DNA from: Shewanella putrefaciens
GTDB lineage: Bacteria > Pseudomonadota > Gammaproteobacteria > Enterobacterales > Shewanellaceae
NCBI RefSeq assembly: GCF_016406325.1
Contig: NZ_CP066370.1
Coordinates: 1,736,001-1,800,000 of the forward strand
Length of the DNA: 64,000 nt
Reading direction: 5' to 3'
Both the position numbers and the translations under genes were made by a program. Below are positions 58,154 to 64,000 of this stretch, in pieces. How positions within the stretch are numbered: position 1 is the stretch's first letter; each line of letters begins with the position of its first letter. Below the pieces are notes generated by a model. It worked only from the letters and a program-made list of their open reading frames with translations, was not told the DNA's origin and made no database searches.

Positions 58154-58227
58154 AGACCGAGTTAACGGGATTTTATTGGGCTCATTTTAGGACGAGCGAG
58201 TTACATTTAAGTAGTTAGTTCAAACCG

Positions 58228-58851
58228 CTAGCTCATGGCTAACCAAATTCCTACGCCTATCATTAGGCTGCCTGCAATCCGGTTTAACCAGCGAATATTA
58301 TCACCACGACTTAAGAAAAGTCGGAGGGTCTTACCGCCGCTGGCATAGGCGAGCATTGAGGTAAATTCGGTCACCATAATAATGCTGAGTAACGCGAGGA
58401 GTTGTGGTGCGACCTCACGCTCAGCATTGATAAAAGGCGGCAGTAGCGACACCATAAATGCCCAACCCTTAGGGTTCGCTATAGCGGTAATAAAACCTTG
58501 GGAGATCAAGGTAAAATTGCTGGCTCTGGGGTTAGTATCGCCATCACTTAGCATGGCCATCTTGCCGCGGGCGCGCCACATTTGTACGCCGATATAGCCT
58601 AAATAAATGCCGCCAACCCACTTAAAGATTTGAAATACTTCGGGGTAGTTGAGCATGATACTGGCAACCCCCATCACGGCGGCGGTGGCGACTAATGCTA
58701 CGCCAATGAGTTCACCTAACATCATCCATAACGTGCGGCGCACACCTATGCTCATACCTAAGGTCATAGCGAGTGTCATGCACATGCCAGGCGTGATAGA
58801 AACAAAGAAAAAAGTCGGGATAAACACAGCGAGTAAGGCAAAATCAGGCAT
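58228..58851 (-). CDS. LysE/RhtB-family exporter
   Basis: The 207-residue protein has six predicted membrane segments. The family signature lies near the N-terminus: ITPGMCMTLAMTLGMSIGVR, followed by KWVGGIYLGYIGVQMWR and AIANPKGWAFMVSLLPPFI. RhtB-type carriers export amino acids or their derivatives. Substrate is unknown. It stands alone, convergent with the acyltransferase gene. Confidence 0.9.
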   Translation of the reverse strand: MPDFALLAVFIPTFFFVSITPGMCMTLAMTLGMSIGVRRTLWMMLGELIGVALVATAAVMGVASIMLNYPEVFQIFKWVGGIYLGYIGVQMWRARGKMAMLSDGDTNPRASNFTLISQGFITAIANPKGWAFMVSLLPPFINAEREVAPQLLALLSIIMVTEFTSMLAYASGGKTLRLFLSRGDNIRWLNRIAGSLMIGVGIWLAMS

Positions 58852-59012
58852 CGTTGGTCAGTCTTAAGTCAACATTAAAAGGCCGATAGTGTAATGAAAA
58901 TGCTTAGCATAGCCAATGGGCTTGTTTAAACCGCTTCATCAAATGGATTTTTGCTATGCGTAAAAACAGAAACGGTACGCAGTGCGTACCGTTTTTATGG
59001 ACGGGATGATAT

Positions 59013-60053
59013 TTATAGAACGCCGCGGCGCATTTGGTCCCGTTCAATTGATTCAAACAGGGCAGTAAAGTTGCCTTCACCAAAACCTAAGTTATTCTTG
59101 CGTTGGATAATTTCGATGAAAATCGGGCCAAACAGGTTTTTAGTAAATATCTGCAGCAAATAGCCCGTGTCGTCACCATCCACCAAAATTTGGTGATGTT
59201 TGATGCGCTCATGATCCTCTGTGACCTGCGGCACTTTATCGAAAATAGTGTCGTAGTATTCAGGGATGATGTCTAGGCATTGGATTGAGCTGCCTTCCAT
59301 CGCATCTAAGGATTTAACGATATCACGGCTTCTGAAGGCTAAATGCTGCACACCTGGGCCATTGTATTCCTTCAAGTATTCATCGATTTGGTTTTTATCG
59401 TTGCCTTTACCTTCGTTAATCGGGATACAGAAGCTGCCATCGGGTGAGCGCAGGGCGTAGGACACTAGCGCGGTTTGTACGCCGCTGATGTCAAAGTAAC
59501 GCACCTCAGTAAAACCAAAAATATTTTTATAGAAGTTAGCCCAATGTTCCATTGTGCCTTTGTAGACGTTGTTGGTTAAGTGATCGACCTCGATAAAGCC
59601 TTTCTCTTGAGTGATAATTTGCTCATCTAAATCTTCAAAATCAGTGGCATAGATATTGTTATCTGCACCGAAGGTGTCGATAAAATAAATTAAGCTGTCG
59701 CCAATGCCGTAAATCGCAGGATAAGGCAGATCTTTGTTGGAATCATCGGCGGGTTTTGCACCACGTTCAACGGCAACACGATAGGCAAAGCCGGCATCTT
59801 CTACCCGCCAGCCCATAGAACAAATGGCTGGGCCGTGGGATTTAGCAAACTTAGCTGAGAAACCTTCGCGCTCAGTGTTGAGCAGAAAATTAATATCATT
59901 CTGTTTGTAGTACAGGATGTCTTTATGCTTGGCTTTTTTCAGCAGTGAAAAACCAAAGTCGATAAAGACTTTGTGCATAAAATCGGTATCAGGGCTGGCG
60001 AATTCCGTGAATTCGATACCTAATAAGCCCAGTGGATTGAGTTCGCTTGCCAT
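59013..60053 (-). CDS. hppD: 4-hydroxyphenylpyruvate dioxygenase
   Basis: The 346-residue Fe(II) enzyme has the two VOC-like halves of HPPD. The metal ligands are His in VDHLTNNV, His in GVQHLAFRS, and Glu in FIEIIQRKN near the C-terminus. Further support comes from the conserved NLFGPIF and GFGEGNFTALFESIE. It converts 4-hydroxyphenylpyruvate to homogentisate in tyrosine breakdown. It follows hmgA on the same strand with about 76 bases between, so the two are likely one operon; homogentisate build-up would give pyomelanin pigment. Confidence 0.96.
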   Translation of the reverse strand: MASELNPLGLLGIEFTEFASPDTDFMHKVFIDFGFSLLKKAKHKDILYYKQNDINFLLNTEREGFSAKFAKSHGPAICSMGWRVEDAGFAYRVAVERGAKPADDSNKDLPYPAIYGIGDSLIYFIDTFGADNNIYATDFEDLDEQIITQEKGFIEVDHLTNNVYKGTMEHWANFYKNIFGFTEVRYFDISGVQTALVSYALRSPDGSFCIPINEGKGNDKNQIDEYLKEYNGPGVQHLAFRSRDIVKSLDAMEGSSIQCLDIIPEYYDTIFDKVPQVTEDHERIKHHQILVDGDDTGYLLQIFTKNLFGPIFIEIIQRKNNLGFGEGNFTALFESIERDQMRRGVL

Positions 60054-60129
60054 GATGTTTTCCTCGTTATTTTAGTGCAACACGCCGTCACTCTAATGAC
60101 TCCCGCATGGGAGTGCTGGTGGCTTGGGG

Positions 60130-61290
60130 CTAGTCTTCTAGCCAAGAGCGGTTGTAGTCTTTGCTCATGCAATTTTGTACATGTTCGGTTAATTTCAGTG
60201 GGGCGAACGTGTCCACCATCACTGCATATTCATAGGTTTCTTTTTTGCCAATCGAGGCTTCAGTGCGACCCGGTTGTGGTCCGTGGGCCACGCCTTTTTG
60301 ATGTAAGGTCATATAACCCGCTTCAATGCCCGTACGGCTCATAAAGTCGCCATCGACGTAATACAAAACTTCGTCGCTATCTATATTGTTGTGGTAATAA
60401 GGCGCGGGAATCGATTTCGGGTGGAAATCGTAGGGGCGTGGCACGAAGTTACAAATCACAAAGTTATGGGCGGTAAAGACTAAGTGATCAGAAGGAGGTA
60501 GATGGATTTTGCCTACCTTTGGTGCGTATTCTGTGATGTTGAATGCCCAAGGATAAACGCAGCCATCCCAACCCACTAAATCAAAGGGATGCCATTCGAG
60601 CGTGGTGAGTTGGTATTTATCGCCAAACTTACACACTAAGGGGAAGGCGCCGCGCTCAACCACAGCCTCTTGCAATGTAGGTACGCGCAAATCGCGCTCG
60701 CAGTAAGGTGCTGATTCTAATAGCTGACCATACTCGTTACGGAAATGCTTAGGCACTTCCACCATAGAGAATGATTCGATAGCGAAAAGTCGCACATTGC
60801 TGTAATCGTTGAATTTAAGTTGATAAGTCGTGCCGCGAGGGATCACGAGATAGTCCCATTTTTGGACCTGAATTGTGCCGTACTCGCTGTAGAGTGTGCC
60901 TTCGCCTTCGTGTACAAAAACCACTTCATCGGCATAGGCGTTACGGTAAAATTCGTCGGTATCGGCGGTGACTTTGGCTGTATAGAGAGCTAAATCATTG
61001 TTATAAAAAATCTTGTTACGGGCGCTGAAGAAATTACCTTCACGGTCGGCATCGCGGGAATCGAGTTTATAGTTTTGGACCAGCGAGTCTTCCCAATTGG
61101 CACCGTGGTCTAGGCTGTAGGGCGCCACTTCTAATGCTTTGGTGGGCATGTTGTGGTGATATTTATTGGAATAAATATTGGAAAAGCCATGGGTTGAGAA
61201 CAACTCTTCACGGTAAAGCTCACCGTTTTCCTTTTCAAATGCGATATGGCGCTTATGGGGGATTTGCCCCTGTTTTACATAAAATGGCAT
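60130..61290 (-). CDS. hmgA: Homogentisate 1,2-dioxygenase
   Basis: The 386-residue cupin-type enzyme contains the family segments DEVVFVHEGEGTLYSEYGTI, WDYLVIPRGTTYQLKFND, GWDGCVYPWAFNI, FVPRPYDFHPKSIPAPYYH (metal-binding His and Glu region) and GPQPGRTEAS. It opens the homogentisate ring to maleylacetoacetate. The length is shorter than the classic human/Pseudomonas form (about 430-445), fitting the shorter bacterial type. It is transcribed divergently from a LysR gene 192 bases away. Confidence 0.92.
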   Translation of the reverse strand: MPFYVKQGQIPHKRHIAFEKENGELYREELFSTHGFSNIYSNKYHHNMPTKALEVAPYSLDHGANWEDSLVQNYKLDSRDADREGNFFSARNKIFYNNDLALYTAKVTADTDEFYRNAYADEVVFVHEGEGTLYSEYGTIQVQKWDYLVIPRGTTYQLKFNDYSNVRLFAIESFSMVEVPKHFRNEYGQLLESAPYCERDLRVPTLQEAVVERGAFPLVCKFGDKYQLTTLEWHPFDLVGWDGCVYPWAFNITEYAPKVGKIHLPPSDHLVFTAHNFVICNFVPRPYDFHPKSIPAPYYHNNIDSDEVLYYVDGDFMSRTGIEAGYMTLHQKGVAHGPQPGRTEASIGKKETYEYAVMVDTFAPLKLTEHVQNCMSKDYNRSWLED

Positions 61291-61421
61291 GGCTAAAGAG
61301 GTCCTTGTTTGATCAGTGTTGTATATCGTTATTGTTATGTGATCTTGTTATCAATTTAGTTGCTTGGATCAACAAAAAAAAGAATAATAAATCCGTTGTC
61401 TTAATCTAAAAAATAGATGGT

Positions 61422-61439
61422 ATTCTAATCTTTACGAAT
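61422..61439. promoter_or_regulatory. Candidate LysR-type operator between hmgA and the LysR gene
   Basis: ATTC (61422-61425) and GAAT (61436-61439) form a T-N11-A-like dyad (ATTC-N10-GAAT), the usual LysR binding pattern. It lies in the middle of the divergent promoter region. Based on pattern only. Confidence 0.4.
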
Positions 61440-61482
61440 CGTAGTGTTTCCGTGACATTCTCATTAGAGCCAAGGAGTGACC

Positions 61483-62397
61483 ATGCGCATCGATATTGAT
61501 GCTTTTAATGTGCTGCAAGTGCTGGTGGAAGAGGGCAGTTTTGCCAAGGCGGCGGAGCGGTTACATAAGGCGCAATCGGCGGTGAGTTATCAAGTTAAAA
61601 AGTTGGAAGAGCACTTAGGTGTACCGCTTTTTAGCCGTGAACAATATCGCGCTGAGCTGACGCAAGAGGGTCGTGTGATTTTAGCCGAGGGGCAAAGATT
61701 ACTACAACACCTTGCAAACATTGAACATCTTGCCAGTCGTTTCAGCGAAGGTTGGGAGCCAAAGCTAGAGCTCGTGATAGACGGTGCCTTACCGATGGAA
61801 CCAATTATGACGGCTTTAAAACGCATGGCTGAACATCAGATCCCCACTAAAATTCAGCTTAATATGGAATTTTTAGGTGGCGTACAACACAGATTCGAAC
61901 GTGATAATGCCGACTTGATGTTAGTGAAAGATTATCGCACTGGCCCCTATTATCATCCGCAGCCTCTGCCAGCCATCACTAGCGTATTAGTGGCAAGTGC
62001 TTCGCATCCTTTAGCTGTTATTCGTAGAATTAGTTTGTCTGAGCTGCAGCAGCATGTGGAATTGACTATCGAAGACTCTTCACCCAATAAAAGTTATCGT
62101 GATGAACTACAATTTGGCGGCGATAAAGTGTTTTATCTTTCAGGTTTTATTATGAAAAAGAATGCCTTGTTGAAAGGCTTAGGTTTTGGCTGGTTGCCGG
62201 ACTTTTTAGCGCAAGAAGAACTGGCTAAGGGTGAGTTAGTTGAAATCGACTTTGTCGGTGGCAGCCGCTTTACGTTTATCCCGCAACTTGTCTCGACCTT
62301 AGAACGTCCATTAGGCCGAGCGGGACAACTCTTTACTAAATTGATTTTAGAGGAGTTTGATAAAGCAGAGCAGTTTAATGGTGTCGGTTTGGGATGA
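61483..62397 (+). CDS. LysR-family transcriptional regulator
   Basis: The protein of about 304 residues has the N-terminal helix-turn-helix FNVLQVLVEEGSFAKAAERL then HKAQSAVSYQVKKLEEHLGV, and a periplasmic-binding-like effector domain (from about residue 95). It faces the hmgA-hppD operon across a shared promoter region, so control of tyrosine or homogentisate catabolism is likely, though unproven. AAGGAG (61472-61477) is five bases before ATG 61483. Confidence 0.92.
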   Translation: MRIDIDAFNVLQVLVEEGSFAKAAERLHKAQSAVSYQVKKLEEHLGVPLFSREQYRAELTQEGRVILAEGQRLLQHLANIEHLASRFSEGWEPKLELVIDGALPMEPIMTALKRMAEHQIPTKIQLNMEFLGGVQHRFERDNADLMLVKDYRTGPYYHPQPLPAITSVLVASASHPLAVIRRISLSELQQHVELTIEDSSPNKSYRDELQFGGDKVFYLSGFIMKKNALLKGLGFGWLPDFLAQEELAKGELVEIDFVGGSRFTFIPQLVSTLERPLGRAGQLFTKLILEEFDKAEQFNGVGLG

Positions 62398-62597
62398 TAA
62401 ATCGCCGTTTATGATGTTGTGAAATAACGCCCTACATAAAATAATCGCATTTTGACATTTTATGTCATACATTAAGGCTTATTTTCAAAGTGGCTTATTT
62501 TCAAAGTGAAATTGGGGGCACGATATCAACAAAGTTGTCCATCGAGTTCAATATAAAGCGTAATAACAAGGAACTGACAGTTAATAAGGGGAACAGT

Positions 62598-63392
62598 ATG
62601 TCTAGACGTTGTCACGAAGTGGATTATGAAATAATCGGCCACAGTATGCAGTTGGTTGAAGTAGAACTCGATCCAAATGAAACTGTGATTGCTGAAGCGG
62701 GGGCGATGAACTACCTAGAGCAAGATATTCGTTTTGAAGCCAAAATGGGTGATGGATCTGAACCCGAATCCGGCTTTTTTGGCAAGCTGATGGGGGCGGG
62801 TAAAAGGGTGCTAACGGGTGAGAGCATTTTTATGACTCACTTTACCAACCAAGGCAACCAAAAGCGCAAAGTCGCTTTTGCCGCTCCTTATCCTGGCACT
62901 ATCCTTGCGATTGATTTAGCCGAATATGGTGGTGAGCTTATCTGTCAGAAGGACAGTTTTTTAGCGGCGGCTTTAGGCACACGTGTGACAATGAAATTTA
63001 ATCGCCGTTTAGGCACAGGCTTTTTCGGTGGTGAAGGGTTTATTTTGCAAAGCCTACAAGGTGATGGCATGACCTTTATACACGCAGGTGGCACCTTAGT
63101 GAAAAAAGAACTAAAAGGTGAAACCTTAAGGGTTGATACTGGTTGCTTGGTTGGATTTACACCAGGGATTGATTACGATATCGAGCGCGCAGGCTCATTA
63201 AAGTCTATGGTCTTTGGCGGTGAAGGCTTATTTTTAGCAACCTTAAAAGGTCACGGAACGGTTTGGCTGCAAAGCTTACCGTTCTCACGTATGGCGGATC
63301 GTATTATCGCCCATGCCCCATCGGCAGGAGGAAGTGATCGTGGTGAAGGCTCTGTACTTGGTGGTCTTGGTCGAATGATTGATGGACGTTGA
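62598..63392 (+). CDS. TIGR00266/AIM24-family protein
   Basis: The protein of about 264 residues has the TIGR00266 pattern: [80 protein letters not shown] and a C-terminal [20 protein letters not shown]. The fold is a triple beta-prism; function is unknown in bacteria. The frame opens earlier at 62490, but AAGGGG (62586-62591) and the family N-terminus place the start at ATG 62598. Confidence 0.88.
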   Translation: MSRRCHEVDYEIIGHSMQLVEVELDPNETVIAEAGAMNYLEQDIRFEAKMGDGSEPESGFFGKLMGAGKRVLTGESIFMTHFTNQGNQKRKVAFAAPYPGTILAIDLAEYGGELICQKDSFLAAALGTRVTMKFNRRLGTGFFGGEGFILQSLQGDGMTFIHAGGTLVKKELKGETLRVDTGCLVGFTPGIDYDIERAGSLKSMVFGGEGLFLATLKGHGTVWLQSLPFSRMADRIIAHAPSAGGSDRGEGSVLGGLGRMIDGR

Positions 63393-63481
63393 GTGCAATA
63401 ATTAATATGTTTTGATTTAGGCTCAAGGAGTTAAGCATCAGCTTAAATGAGTCATCTTAATACACATCTAGGATGATTCAT

Positions 63482-64000
63482 TTAGCTGGCGATGCTGTTA
63501 ACATTATTGAGTCGTTTTATACGTCTTTCCACCCATTTAGCCGCCAGATACATCATTAAATATCCTGTACCGAGGGCTAAGATTACAGCAACCACATTTT
63601 CCGTGTGTAAGCGATAAATATAGAAAGTACCTACTAGCACGATAATCCCCAAAATACGGATCATTAAGCTCTGGGTAAAATAGCCATGGGCTTTGATATA
63701 GGCTAGCTGGTAGCCATTGAGCATCATAAATATAAAAAACATGGAGAAATGCATTAATACGGGTGCCGCTTTAATGTATTGCTCGGGGAATAACCACGCG
63801 ACCAATGGCTCGCTCGCGAATACCATAGTGATGAAAAACACTCCGCTGATCCACAATGACATTTTGGTCAGCCATGATTTAATTTTTTGCACTTCGTCAA
63901 AGCGTTTTTCTCGTACACATACTGCGACTTCAGGCAGCACAAAACGGTATATAGGGAAGACGAAAAGTAGAGTGAGATAAGTGATCATCGGCCGAACCAC
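63482..64000 (-). CDS. C-terminal part of a polysaccharide flippase (MOP/PST superfamily)
   Basis: The 172 residues up to the window edge contain four to five membrane segments, in the pattern of a Wzx/PST-type flippase: FPIYRFVLPEVAVCVREKRF, LTKMSLWISGVFFITMVFAS, PLVAWLFPEQYIKAAPVLMH. The gene continues beyond base 64000 and the true start is not seen; the GTG at the very edge is probably internal. It would transport a lipid-linked sugar across the inner membrane. Confidence 0.75.
   Translation of the reverse strand: MVRPMITYLTLLFVFPIYRFVLPEVAVCVREKRFDEVQKIKSWLTKMSLWISGVFFITMVFASEPLVAWLFPEQYIKAAPVLMHFSMFFIFMMLNGYQLAYIKAHGYFTQSLMIRILGIIVLVGTFYIYRLHTENVVAVILALGTGYLMMYLAAKWVERRIKRLNNVNSIAS

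Overview
The window is a stretch of gammaproteobacterial chromosome that looks like Shewanella. The grounds are an ExeS-type extracellular nuclease, a DUF3466 protein with a C-terminal sorting-type tail, the uvrY-uvrC-pgsA-tRNA(Gly/Cys/Leu) block, fabA next to a lonH-like gene and rmf, a TPP-riboswitch-led TonB receptor/pnuT operon, and hppD-hmgA beside a LysR gene. No species assignment is possible without a search. Most of it is ordinary core genome; the accessory signals sit in short islands between core blocks.

Layout. 1-5.8 kb: two GNAT acetyltransferases, small exported and membrane proteins, a periplasmic solute-binding protein, and a translationally coupled three-gene module (DUF2157, DUF4401, GDYXXLXY protein). 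6.1-8.9 kb: the secreted nuclease exeS. 9.0-11.7 kb: an island that reads as integron cassettes without an integrase. It holds a trypco2-type gene broken by an in-frame TAG, a VOC protein and a GFA-family protein, with two attC-like palindromes. 11.9-14.4 kb: a minus-strand operon of a minimal J-domain protein and three unrecognised proteins, one with a very acidic tail. 14.7-15.4 kb: an initiator tRNA array of four intact and two decayed copies. 15.6-24.6 kb: rlmL, a glutaredoxin-like gene, uup, the DUF3466 gene, rmf, fabA and a lonH-like gene. 24.8-25.4 kb: two tRNA-Ser genes with decayed tRNA tails. 25.7-30.1 kb: uvrY, uvrC, pgsA, then tRNA-Gly, tRNA-Cys and two tRNA-Leu, followed by 146-bp tandem repeats that each begin with the tRNA-Leu 3' end.

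30.2-44.4 kb: an ABC exporter pair, yceH-like and cvfB-like genes, a long structured leader (with a 50-codon ORF) before speA, a eukaryote-like S-adenosylmethionine decarboxylase, pdxH, yaiI-like and yceI-like genes, a DUF3802-like gene, an M61 peptidase, hinT, a double-hotdog thioesterase and ycfL. 44.5-44.8 kb: a 267-bp MITE-like element. 44.9-47.6 kb: deoD, a TsgA-like transporter and a Crp/Fnr regulator. 47.8-52.4 kb: a thiamine salvage operon under a TPP riboswitch (outer-membrane receptor, YkoF-like binding protein, PnuT-like permease, kinase). 52.6-64 kb: a DUF6279 lipoprotein, a nitroreductase, a GNAT protein, a gamma-glutamyltransferase gene frameshifted at a G8 tract, a COG3146 acyltransferase, a LysE exporter, the tyrosine-degradation pair hppD/hmgA with a divergent LysR regulator, a TIGR00266 protein and the end of a flippase gene.

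The most notable non-standard signals are the integrase-less attC cluster with its interrupted cassette gene, the tRNA-Leu 3'-end tandem repeats (architecturally like the rtT repeats of the E. coli tyrT locus), the homopolymer frameshift in ggt, the eukaryote-like AdoMetDC beside speA with its structured leader, and the unrecognised J-domain operon. All family calls come from reading the sequence; no search was run.
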